Source: Nitrosomonas sp.
GTDB taxonomy: Bacteria > Pseudomonadota > Gammaproteobacteria > Burkholderiales > Nitrosomonadaceae
Reading direction: 5' to 3'
Assembly (NCBI GenBank): GCA_016710135.1
Contig: JADJLM010000001.1
Location: 1-64,000 of the forward strand
DNA: 64,000 nucleotides
The translations under genes and the position numbers were made by a program. Positions 49,913 to 60,175 of the stretch are shown here, piece after piece (positions within the stretch are counted from its first letter, which is position 1; the number at the start of each line of letters is the position of its first letter). The notes under the pieces were generated by a model. That model saw only the letters and a list, made by a program, of their open reading frames with translations. It made no database searches and had not been told where the DNA came from.

Positions 49913-52027
49913 GTGAGTTTAGACCAACTTATCTATTTACCACCCTTAAGAGCAGACTTACAGTTATGGAGAGCATCCAATGCGCATGATGGTGCTCCTA
50001 GCTGGACTTTATACGATCCGCTGACCCATCGTTTTTTTAGGATCGGTGATCAAATCTATCAAATGCTGGTGCGCTGGAAGACGAAAGAAGGCAAACGATT
50101 GATTCAACAGGTTACCAATGAAACGGTGTTTAACCCTAGTTTTGATGATGTGGCAGCCCTCATTGAATTTTTACAGACGAATCAATTAACGGTCCAATCG
50201 ACCTTGCAACAATCTCGGGTATATATCGATCAGTATAAAAAGCTTAAGCAGGTTCACTGGCACAAACTGCTGAGTCAATATCTGTTTTTTCGTATTCCAT
50301 TGTTTAGGCCGGATGCTTTTTTAGATCGGACCTATCCCTTTATTAAGCCATTATTTTCGCGCTTGTTTCTAGGAACTTCCTTGGTGATAGGTGTCACAGG
50401 AGGTTATTTTGTTTCGCGCCAGTGGGATGATTTTATTCATACCTTTTCACATTTTTTCACGCTACAGGGTCTACTAATTTATGTGACAGCTATTGTTTTT
50501 GTAAAGCTTATTCATGAGTTGGGTCACGCCTACACTGCGAAACATTATGGTTGCAGGGTAACCAGCATGGGTTTGGCTTTTATGGTCATGGTTCCTATGT
50601 TGTACAGCGATATGTCTGATACTTGGCGGTTATCATCGCGACAACAGCGATTTCATGTTGCAGCCGCCGGAATTATCAATGAACTGTTATTGGCTATTTT
50701 TTGCTTATTGTTATGGGCACTGTTGCCTGAAGGTGTATTGCGGAGTGTTTGCTTTGTTATTGCAACCGCAAGTTTTATCGGTAGTCTAGCTATTAATAGC
50801 ATTCCGTTTATGCGGTTTGATGGTTATTTCATGCTATCCGATACATGGGGGATTGAGAATTTACAAGAGCGCTCATTTCAGTTAGCGAGATGGAAGTTAA
50901 GGTATTGGTTATTTGGCGTGATAGAAGATAAACCTGAGCTTTTACCACGGAACCTTGAAGCTAAATTGATTTGCTATGCTTGGATTACCTGGTTGTACCG
51001 TTTGATCCTATTCTTGGGAATCGCTTTATTAATTTATCAATTCTTCTTTAAAGTATTGGGGTTAATTCTTTTTGCGGTTGAAATCATTGGACTGATTATG
51101 ATGCCATGCTTACGCGAAATTAAATATTGGTGGCGTTTGAGAGAAAAAATTCAACAGAATGGGCGCTATCGTTATTGGGGGCTAGTCGCCTTCCTGTGGA
51201 TCGGTTTATTATGTATTCCCTGGAGTTCAAGTATTTATGTTCCGGGCGTATTAACCTCTGCGAATTACACGATTTTGTTTTCATCTGAATCGGCACAGGT
51301 CATTTCAATGAACATCAAACCTGGCCAACAAGTGGCAAAAGATCAGGTGTTGATGGTTCTAAAATCTCCTCAGTTAGAAAAAGAAATTGAGATAACTCGA
51401 AAACAACTTGATTTGCTCAAAATAAGAGCTAATCGGGCTGTTAGCTATGCGCAAGATCAGGAAGATTTGACAGTAATCCTCCAACAAATCGCAGTGGAAT
51501 CCAGTAAATTAGCAGGATTAGAAAAAGAACAAGCCAGGTTAACCCTTCGCGCCCCTTTTTCAGGTATCGTCGCTGAGGTTGCCGAAGATTTACACTTATA
51601 TCAGTGGATTAATCAAGACAAGCCAATTTGTTTAATTGTAGACCCTTCCGCGGCTGAAATAAGAGGTGTTGTCGCAGAACATGAGCTTGATAGGATTGAG
51701 TTAGGGCAACAGGCCCAGTTCTATCCAGAAAATCTTGAACTGCCTAAATTAACTGCATCGATTAGTCGCATTGATTGGGGAGACATTCAATCTCTCGATT
51801 TGCCTTATCTTGCCTCAAAATTTGGAGGAAGTATTGCGGTTAAGGAGCATGCGGCAACGCTAGTGCCTAAATCATCGGTTTATGCAATTTATTTGAGCAA
51901 TATTTCTACAATAGTGCCCCAGCAAGAAATGAGAGGTGAGATCTTGATCGAGGGCAAACCAATTTCATTCGCTAGAAGATTTCTGGAGAAAGCCGTTTCA
52001 GTATTAATTAGAGAAAGTGGCTATTAA
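49913..52027 (+). CDS. M50 metalloprotease-adaptor fusion membrane protein
   Basis: A 704-residue polytopic protein of the putative peptide zinc metalloprotease type. Residues about 130-420 hold several membrane helices with the zinc site HELGH (about residues 200-204, in FVKLIHELGHAYTAKHYG) and a second ligand block INSIPFMRFDGYFML. After another helix, residues about 440-700 form an HlyD-like lipoyl and barrel domain (LRAPFSGIVAEVAEDLHLY). The first 110 residues form a PqqD-like cytosolic region by pattern. Start is GTG at 49913. Such proteins accompany LEPR-XLL giants; it may process or pull the substrate through the membrane in place of an ABC transporter, which is not present. Role inferred. 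Confidence 0.85.
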   Translation: MSLDQLIYLPPLRADLQLWRASNAHDGAPSWTLYDPLTHRFFRIGDQIYQMLVRWKTKEGKRLIQQVTNETVFNPSFDDVAALIEFLQTNQLTVQSTLQQSRVYIDQYKKLKQVHWHKLLSQYLFFRIPLFRPDAFLDRTYPFIKPLFSRLFLGTSLVIGVTGGYFVSRQWDDFIHTFSHFFTLQGLLIYVTAIVFVKLIHELGHAYTAKHYGCRVTSMGLAFMVMVPMLYSDMSDTWRLSSRQQRFHVAAAGIINELLLAIFCLLLWALLPEGVLRSVCFVIATASFIGSLAINSIPFMRFDGYFMLSDTWGIENLQERSFQLARWKLRYWLFGVIEDKPELLPRNLEAKLICYAWITWLYRLILFLGIALLIYQFFFKVLGLILFAVEIIGLIMMPCLREIKYWWRLREKIQQNGRYRYWGLVAFLWIGLLCIPWSSSIYVPGVLTSANYTILFSSESAQVISMNIKPGQQVAKDQVLMVLKSPQLEKEIEITRKQLDLLKIRANRAVSYAQDQEDLTVILQQIAVESSKLAGLEKEQARLTLRAPFSGIVAEVAEDLHLYQWINQDKPICLIVDPSAAEIRGVVAEHELDRIELGQQAQFYPENLELPKLTASISRIDWGDIQSLDLPYLASKFGGSIAVKEHAATLVPKSSVYAIYLSNISTIVPQQEMRGEILIEGKPISFARRFLEKAVSVLIRESGY

Positions 52028-52131
52028 TTTTCTGCATTTCTCTAGTATCTAAGCAAGTTGTTTGCAAAAGAGATTGCAGCTACACTCGGTAAATACGACT
52101 TGTTTTTTAGAATAGAAATCGAGGAAAACGC

Positions 52132-52452
52132 ATGAAAAGAATTTTGTTACTCGGGATGCTATTTATGCCCTTAATAACGATTGCTGAAGATTTGAGCTTG
52201 CGGCAGCGCGCAAATTATGCGTTTGAGCAAATGAAAGAAGCAGAACGAGATTTAACAACAATTACTCAAACGATTGAAGTTAAGGCAGATCGCTTAGAAT
52301 ATTTCAAACAAAAAGTAATCGAAACAGAACAAGAGTTAGCAAATGCTTACAAAGAATCACAAGAAATCAATAAACGAGTAGCATCGACCCGGAATCGTTG
52401 GGAACAACTTTCCAATCAATTGCTGCAAGGTGGTGCTGTAACTCGCGATTAA
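52132..52452 (+). CDS. Small periplasmic coiled-coil protein
   Basis: 106 residues: a short signal peptide (about 1-17, ending near TIAEDL), then one long amphipathic helix of coiled-coil type (residues about 20-95) rich in Glu, Lys and Gln. GAGGAAAACGC before the ATG is a good ribosome binding site. It follows the M50 fusion gene by 104 bases and is the last gene of the export cluster. I do not recognise the family; a structural or chaperone-like role in the periplasm is a guess. Confidence 0.7.
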   Translation: MKRILLLGMLFMPLITIAEDLSLRQRANYAFEQMKEAERDLTTITQTIEVKADRLEYFKQKVIETEQELANAYKESQEINKRVASTRNRWEQLSNQLLQGGAVTRD

Positions 52453-52770
52453 AACAATGATGGATTAGTCCATCGTATTCCAGTCGATTGGAACCGATGA
52501 GAACTGGGAAAGCAACGTGCTTTTGACAATACAGCCTGCTCTTCATACCTTCTTAATTCAGTAGCACATCGCTTTTTCGAAATACCGAGTAAAACTTTTA
52601 TTATTTAAGTATCTGATCTCCCAAGTTGTTCAAAAGCATTCACCTCGATTTATTTTTCTGGCATGATTGCTGGGAGGACGACTAAATCGAATAAGCGCTA
52701 TCGCAGCGCTACCATTTCGGCGATAAGCAAGCCGTATGTGAAGCAACTTAATAATACTTAGGAGGGCGGT
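52453..52770. other. 318-bp gap between adhesin cluster and accessory island
   Basis: No gene or RNA recognised. It contains the change from the adhesin-export cluster to the conflict-type island and presumably the island's promoter; TAGGAGGGCGG just before 52771 is a strong ribosome binding site. No direct repeats or integration sites were noticed. Confidence 0.4.
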
Positions 52771-53606
52771 ATGGCTAGGAAAGCACTTTGTATTGGGATC
52801 AATAATTATCCAGGAACACATATGGATCTGCAGGGTTGTGTAAACGATGCGCAAGATTGGACCGATGTATTGCAGTCGCGTGGTTTTGTGATTAGCGCTT
52901 TATTGGATCAACAAGCAACCAAAGCAGCCATGATGAGTGCGATGCGTGATCTCATCAATAATGCGGTGGCGGGGATAGTCTAGTTATCACGTTCTCCGGG
53001 CATGGCACTTATCAACCTGATAAAGATGGCGACGAAGTCGATGGATTGGATGAAGCGCTTTGCCCTTATGATATTCAAACGAAAGGGGAAGCCTTAACCG
53101 ATGATGAAATTCATACCCTCTTTAAGGCGCGCAAAGCCGGTGTCAAGCTTGTTCTTATTTCAGATAGCTGTCATTCAGGAACGGTTACGCGTGCCGCAGC
53201 AGCAGAACCAGAAGCCGATGCACCTCGCCCCCGTTTCATGCCGATGGGTAACTGGATGCCTGATAAGGATTTGCCACGCAGTCGCAGCGGTAGTATCGCA
53301 CCATTCATCAACACAGGCGCAAGTACTTCTCCTTTCCTAGCTGCTTATACAAAAAGTGAAAATGATTTATTGCTTTCCGGGTGTCAAGAAGGCCCCAACA
53401 ATTTTAGCTATGACGCAAAAATTAGCGGGCGATACAATGGTGCGTTTACTTACTATGCGCTAAAGACCCTTAAAACACTAAGTGCCAATGCAACGTATAA
53501 AGAATGGCATGAAGCGATTAGGCGGTATTTACCTTCTGCTAGTTATCCTCAAACTCCTCAACTGGTGGGAACGCTAACTGCGCGTCAAATGAAGATCTTT
53601 TCTTAA
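52771..53606 (+). CDS. Caspase-like (C14) peptidase, frame broken by one base
   Basis: About 278 residues when joined. The N-terminus RKALCIGINNYPGTHMDLQG is the first strand of a caspase-hemoglobinase fold. The catalytic His is in TFSGHGT (53001-53003) and the catalytic Cys in SDSCHSG (53169-53171). The frame changes at a G4 run (52971-52974); with a fifth G the text reads AGDSLVITFSGHG and joins perfectly. This is probably a sequencing error, but if real the peptidase is dead. Such orthocaspase-like peptidases act in bacterial conflict or death pathways when tied to sensor proteins. It stands alone as a short peptidase, first in the island, 78 bases before the CHAT gene. Confidence 0.88.
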
Positions 53607-53684
53607 TAATTCAGTGAATTATTAAGTGCGGATAGCGCTAGAGGTCCTTAGGTTGCCGAGCTTAAAAGATGGGAGATAGAAGCA

Positions 53685-56600
53685 ATGAGCACTGATGAGT
53701 ATCAATATCGTGTAACTGGAATAGAGCAAGCTACTGCTGCTTCCCCGCAAGTTAAGGAAGTCAAGATTGTTAGAAAACGAAGCTTGATACCGGGTAGCGC
53801 TCGCGCCACTGGTACGGATAGTTTTGGGATTAAAACCAATGAAATTGTTTGTGTTAAATTACATAATGGTTTTTCCTTGTGGCTGCGCGCAGATGATTTA
53901 TTGGATGAGTTCGGGAAACCAAATATAAGCCGTGGAAACCAGAACACTTGGGAAATTAGCGTCGACCCAGCAAAATTCCAAGCCAATCGAAGTACACGAG
54001 GTTTGGCAGGGTTAGCCATTAAGGTGCTCGATTTCTTTGATATTGATCTTCAATCCTATACTGCCAGTAAGCTTTGTTCATTATGGGAAGATAAGCTGCT
54101 TGAAAAGAGAGCAACCAGTCTTTATCGTTGTTCCTTAGAAGATAGCTACGCATTAAGCGAGAAGGGGGAATTAAAGCAAGAACAGCCTTTACTGGTTTTC
54201 ATTCACGGAACTGCTTCGAATAGTCAGAAAAGCTTTGGTGGGCTGTGGGAAGCGTCTTCAAAAGTAGGCAAAGCAACACGGGAGAAATTAAAGAAAAAAT
54301 ATGGTGAAGCGGTATATGCCTTCGAACACCGTACTTTGACAGAAAGCCCTATCCAAAATGCGCTGCAATTAGTCAAACAACTTCCGAATCATGCAAAACT
54401 CCATTTGATTACGTACTCACGGGGTGGGTTGGTGGGTGAGTTACTTTGTTTGGGGGATCTGAAATCAACCTTACCCGACACAGAAACGATCAATAATCTA
54501 TTCGCGGCCGATCGTACCATCGCGTTACAGCTTGGATTAACTCCCTTGGATGAGAACGCACAAAAAGAAAGAAATAAAGCTTATGACGATGATCGCGCAG
54601 CGCTGCAAACGTTACTAAAAGAACTTAAGCAAAGGCAAATCAAGGTTGAGCGAGTTGTGCGTGTGGCTTGTCCAGCAAGGGGAACAACATTGGCCTCAGG
54701 CCGTCTCGATCGTTGGCTATCGGTGTTGAATTTTCTATCCGGGGATGGATTGTTTGGTGATACCGTCGATTTCTTGCTGGCGGTCATCAAAGAACGAACC
54801 GATCCTCGCACACTTCCCGGGTTAGAAGCCATGATGCCCGGCTCTGCATTGACGCGCCTACTACAAGACCCATTGCTAGAAACCAATGCAGATCTTTCTA
54901 TTATTGCGGGCGATATCGAGGGTGATTCGGTATGGAGTCAGCTAAAACTATGGGTGACTGACTGGTTTTATGGCAGTGATCATGATTTAGTAGTGAATAC
55001 CGGTTCCATGTATGGAGGGCTCCGTCGCTTACCCCAACAAGCCCGTTTTCTCTGTGACCGAGGACCAACCGTTCATCACTTCAATTACTTTAACAACGAC
55101 AGAACGATTAATTGGTTACTGCAGGGACTGGAACGTCTCGATGGTTCTAATGGCCCATTCCAAGCTATTGAACAAGCTAAGCCAGAACAACCTCGTTGGC
55201 GATCTGCGGTGCAACGCAGTCGTGGTTCTGTAATGCCACGACCACTGGCTGTCGTGTTGCCAGGGACGATGGGAAGCGCGTTAAAGGTTGGAAAAGAAGC
55301 GGTATGGCTGAATTATTGGTCACTTGCACGGGGCGGATTAAAAAAATTGCAAATCGGTGCAACAGGAGTTCAGTCCGATGATTTATTAGATGATTTTTGC
55401 GGGCCGTTACTTGAGTTTTTGGCGCTTACACATCGTGTCGAAATTGTTCCTTATGATTGGCGACTTTCAATCCGAGAAGCCGCGAAACACCTTATCGAAA
55501 AATTGCGAGAGCATTTGCCCGAAGCGGAACGAAATTATCAACCGGTGCATCTGATTGCTCATTCCATGGGGGGTTTAGTCGTAAGGGCGATGCTAGCGGA
55601 TGGCAAGGAAGGTGCTGCGTTATGGCAGCGCATTGTTAAATTACCCAAAAGTCGCTTCCTAATGCTAGGAACACCGAATCAGGGTTCGTATGAAGCTGTG
55701 CGCTGGTTGACTGGCAATAATGCAACACAAGCTAAGCTGAGCTTACTCGATCTTACGCAAAACACGGATGAGATTGCCAATCTAGTGCGGCGTTATCCAG
55801 GTTTATTAGAATTGTTGCCATTTGATCCGGACAGTAAAGATTTTACCCGATCGAATTTGTGGGTTGATCTCAAAGAACAGTTATCTGCAGCATGGTTGCC
55901 ACCGGAAACACTTGATCTCATCAATATTCGCGATACTTGGTCTCTACTTAAGAATCCAGTACAGTCAGTTGATCCCCAATATACCTGTTATGTTGCGGGA
56001 TGCCAGGATGCAACGGTAGTGGACTATCGGTTAGTGGATTGCGGGGGATGGCTGCATGCCAATTCAAATTGTAAACGGTTTGAATTCTTGGCCACCCGCG
56101 AAGGGGATGGAACGGTGAGCTGGAAATCAGGCCGTTTACCGGATGTTCCCCTGTGGTATCTGGAAGATACTGCCCATGATGATCTATGTAGGCAGAAACG
56201 TGCTTTTCAGGGTTACTTCGATTTGCTGATGAATGGGGATACCCCACATCTATCGAAAACTCCACCGAGTCGTGCGCGTGCTCAAGTCGATGAGCCAGTG
56301 CTGTTTGCTCTGCCGGCCTGTCCAGTTGTTGATAGTATTCCAAGTGAAGCAAGTTTGCGTAGTTTTGGATTTGGATCATCACGACCGATGCGTGAGTCAG
56401 AAAATGGACTGACAATCCCCATCATCGACGTCAGTATTTGCCACGGAAATCTAGCTTATGCCAAACATCCTGTATTAGTGGGGCATTATCGAGGAGATGG
56501 GATTTTTAGCGCTGAGAAAGCGCTGGATGAGCGCCTGGAGCGCCAATTGTCAGCGCGAATTCGATTGGGTTTATATCCCGGCACGATTGGCAGTCATGCG

Positions 56601-59175
56601 TTGTTTTTTTCCAAAAATTTTAATTCCAAGCCGAATGGAGCGATTGTAATTGGGTTGGGGCAAGTGGGAGATCTGACGCCAGGACTATTGACCCTTGGTG
56701 TCCAGAACGCGCTACTGGAATGTGCATTGCAGATTGCCCAATGGCCAGCGGAAGATACCCGATTCAGCACTGAAGCTGGAAAACGTTCTATTGATATCAC
56801 GTCGATGCTGGTCGGGACTGGCGCGGGTGGGATGACCGTTCGGGATTCAATCGAAGCAATTCTTCGCGGCGCCATTGCCGCTAACCAGAAATTAGCTGAA
56901 GCTGAGTTAGTCAATCAAGTTGCAATCAACAGCCTAGAGTTTCTTGAGCTATATGAGGATATAGCAATTGCAGCGGCTGAAGCACTCAATTTGATTTTGG
57001 CGAATAATCAATTATCCAACAATGTGAATTGGTCAGACGCTACCGTGAGAGCGGGGGAGGGTGGTTATACTCGCCTACGCTATGATGAAATGGGCGGTTG
57101 GTGGCATCGGATGGAAATTAGTGAAACCGAAGGCCGAGAAATGCTGCGGTTTGTTTCAACCACCGATCGGGCCCGCGCAGAAGAAACGCTTGCAACAGGC
57201 CAGCTCAAACTTGCTGATAATTTTATTCGGCAAGCATCCCAAGATGCAGGCACTAACACCGAAGCAGCAAAGACATTGTTTGAAATGTTGCTGCCAAATC
57301 GCCTTAAAGAATTAGCACCACAACAAGAAGGGCTTGTTTTAATTGTGGATGAATCCTCAGCGCGTTATCCCTGGGAATTACTCGAAAATCGCTGGAGTCA
57401 TAATGGTAAACCACCGGCTGTTTCTGCTGGATTGATTCGGCAGCTTAAAACATCGAACTTTCGTCCTTCACCTGCACATACTACAAAACCGAATGCCTTG
57501 GTGATTGGAAACCCTAATCTTTCCGAGTGGAGTAGTTTTCCTGATTTGGGTGGAGCGCGTGAAGAAGCGCAAAAGATCAGCGAGTTATTAAATTTAAATG
57601 GTTTTAAAGCCATCGATTACATTGATGCGAATGCCGACGATATTCTTTCGGGCTTACATAAGGATGAATGGCGTGTGCTTCATTTGGCCGGTCATGGTGT
57701 TCATGACTTTGATGTCAGCAAAGCTGATTCCAGTGCACTAGAGCCGTTAGATAATACGACTCAATCAAGCAGTGGAAAGAAGAAGCTCATCTCAGGAATG
57801 GTCATTGGTAAAAATACATTTTTGACCCCCGGTGATATTGAGCAAATGCGCTGGGTACCAGAATTAGTATTCATCAACTGTTGTTATCTTGGTAAAACCC
57901 AATCAGTGATTGAGAAATCCTATGGTGCGCTTGCCGCGAATTTGGCTGCACAATTTATTGACATGGGAGTTAAAGCAGTTGTTTCAGCGGGTTGGGCAGT
58001 CAATGATGAAGCAGGTCTAGCTTTTGCAGACAGTTTTTATAAGAAGATGTTGCTAGGGATGTCGTTTGGCGATGCCGTTAGACTCGCGCGAAGAAAATTG
58101 GAATAGCTTTAAAACGCTCAATACGTGGGGTGCTTATCAGTGTTATGGTGATCCAGATTACCGCTTAATGAATAAAGGAACTGACTTAGCGCCTTCCACT
58201 AAGAAAAGAACCTATTATGCTCCCACAGAATTGCTAACCGATTTAAAGAATGATACTGCATACATTCGCATGCAATTCAATGATAAGCGTGAAACAGAAG
58301 CAGAATTGAGTAATTTGAGGCAAATGATCGATTTTAGATTAACAGCAATTCCTCAAGATAAGCAAAAAGCCTGGCTCGATCGTGAAGATGTGAAAATTGC
58401 GTTTGGACTTGCCTATGGTGAAGTGCGTGCTTGGGATGAAGCCATTCAGTATTTGGAAGCGGCATTACAAGCGGGCAATGCTGAATGTTCCGTTAAAGTG
58501 ATGGAACAGCTTACTAACTTTCGAGTTCGCTCAGCAAGCCAAAAATGGAGTCAGTTTGATGCGGTAGGAGACGAGAAAGCCCAGAGCAGATGTCGATCTG
58601 ATATTGAGAAAGCAATAAAAGCATTGGAACCCTTATGTGAATTCTTCCCAACGCCAGAGCGTTATTCGATTATGGGCAGCGCTTATAAACGCCTTGCTCG
58701 AATGCAGATCAATAAAAAGTCCCCACAAGCCACGTTAGAAAAGATGGCGCATCATTATCGTCAAGCCTATGAGAAAAGCGGATCGACTGATTACTATTCT
58801 TTTACCAATATGGCGACTGCAAATTGGCTTATCAAATATTTGGGAAAATCGTCAGACAGCGACTTTGATGCGTTAATCAACGATTGTGATCGAATAATCG
58901 CGATTACCCAAGAGAAAAACAGCAGTAATCCTAATTTCTGGGATAGTGTAGCGCTGGCAGATTGTGCTTTAGTCAAGTTGATGCTGCAAAGGGAGTTATC
59001 CAAAACATCGGCTAATGATGTGATTGAACTTTATAGGCAAGCAATTAAACGGGGTGCGAGTCCAAAACAGGTTGGGTCAGTTAAAGAACATCTCGAGTTC
59101 CTCATGGATTTGACCCAATCGCTTGCGCAACCGATCCAAGATGCGCTAAAGTCGATTCACGAGGCGTTGCCTTAA
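53685..59175 (+). CDS. Double alpha/beta-hydrolase + CHAT protease + TPR giant
   Basis: About 1,830 residues when joined. Order: an N-terminal beta-rich region; a first alpha/beta-hydrolase (VFIHGTASNSQKSFGG near 170, Ser245 in TYSRGG); a second, lecithin-cholesterol-acyltransferase-like (VVLPGTMGSALKVG near 523, Ser627 in AHSMGG); a middle domain I do not recognise (about 890-1,190); a CHAT domain (about 1,200-1,480) with His1337 (HLAGHG) and Cys1399/1400 (INCC); then helical TPR-like repeats. The frame shifts between about 58,075 and 58,095, where a CG unit appears lost, and CHAT's last segment (NTWGAYQCYGDPDYRL) lies in the second frame, so one gene is likely. GGGAGA precedes ATG. It could cut proteins and lipids; targets are unknown. 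Confidence 0.83.
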
Positions 59176-59227
59176 GCCATTAAAGGGTAATCGATAAGAT
59201 AAGCGTTATAGTATTCGTTGCTTCAGT

Positions 59228-60175
59228 ATGCGTACCATATTCATCAGTTATAGCCGCGCTGATTTGACTCAGGTTGAGTCGGTGGAGGCACAGCTCAAAT
59301 CCTGTGAGGATATCCAGGTCTGGCGCGATCAAGAACGCCTTTATGGTGGGCAGAAATGGCCCAAAATTCTTGGAGAAACCATCGCACAGCAAGATCTTTT
59401 TCTGTTGTTTTGGTCGCGACAGGCTGCAGCTTCGCACTTTGTCGAATTTGAGTGGACAACCGCGCTGGCGCTTAAAAAGACCATCATTCCGTGCCAATTG
59501 GATGATACACCGTTTCCCAGCGCATTGGCAGCGGTTCAAGGCTTATCGGTGCATGATTTTCCACGATTACTCACAGCTTTGCGAGCAACTGCATGCTCAG
59601 CAAACATTCCCGAGCAGCAAGTACTGATCGATCAATTAGAGCGCATCACAGCCACAAACCCAGAACAAGTCATCAAACAATCACGCAATCTGTTTGACCA
59701 GAAAAAATGGACGGTAGCGGGAAATGTCATTCAAGGTGAGAATATCACCATTCATCTTGCTGACCAGGGTGCGGGAGGAGGTCAGCGGCTTATTGAGAAA
59801 TGGCAACTTTGGGTGGGGGTGATCGTTGGTATTTTGACCGCGCTAACACTTGCGCTTGAGCTGCCTGAGAAAATTTTTGGTAAGCGCGATTCAGACAAAA
59901 ATACGACAGTATCAAGGGAAGAAAAATTGCAACGCATCGCGGGCGCAATTCGCAACGAACAAAACGAGCCCCTTCCAAACGTTCAGGTATCTTTGCCGCA
60001 ATTCCAGAATACGACGGTAACCGATCATTTAGGCCAATTCCAACTCGAAGTGAAGGCGCATGCGCAAGAAACAGTGGCATTGCTTGCGCAAAAGCAGGGT
60101 TATCTACCCTATGAAACCGATGTGACACTTGGCAATACTGCACTTGGCTTTACCTTACGCTCCAAAAAACCATGA
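59228..60175 (+). CDS. TIR-domain protein with membrane helix
   Basis: 315 residues. The TIR domain (about 1-120) opens with IFISYSRAD. Glu73 and Glu75 (in FVEFEW) lie where NAD-cleaving TIRs keep their glutamate. A Gly-rich stretch is followed by one membrane helix (about 195-213). The C-terminal 75 residues resemble a carboxypeptidase-regulatory-like beta-sandwich (AGAIRNEQNEPLPNVQVSLP). So TIR should be cytosolic and the sandwich periplasmic. The stop overlaps the ATG of the next gene by four bases (ATGA), implying coupling. TIR effectors often destroy NAD in defence; whether this one does is unproven. Confidence 0.87.
   Translation: MRTIFISYSRADLTQVESVEAQLKSCEDIQVWRDQERLYGGQKWPKILGETIAQQDLFLLFWSRQAAASHFVEFEWTTALALKKTIIPCQLDDTPFPSALAAVQGLSVHDFPRLLTALRATACSANIPEQQVLIDQLERITATNPEQVIKQSRNLFDQKKWTVAGNVIQGENITIHLADQGAGGGQRLIEKWQLWVGVIVGILTALTLALELPEKIFGKRDSDKNTTVSREEKLQRIAGAIRNEQNEPLPNVQVSLPQFQNTTVTDHLGQFQLEVKAHAQETVALLAQKQGYLPYETDVTLGNTALGFTLRSKKP

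Noticed and set aside
58066..59175. Separate TPR gene starting at 58,066
   Set aside because: There is no ribosome binding site, and its first 30 residues are the missing end of the CHAT domain, so it is better read as the continuation of the upstream gene.
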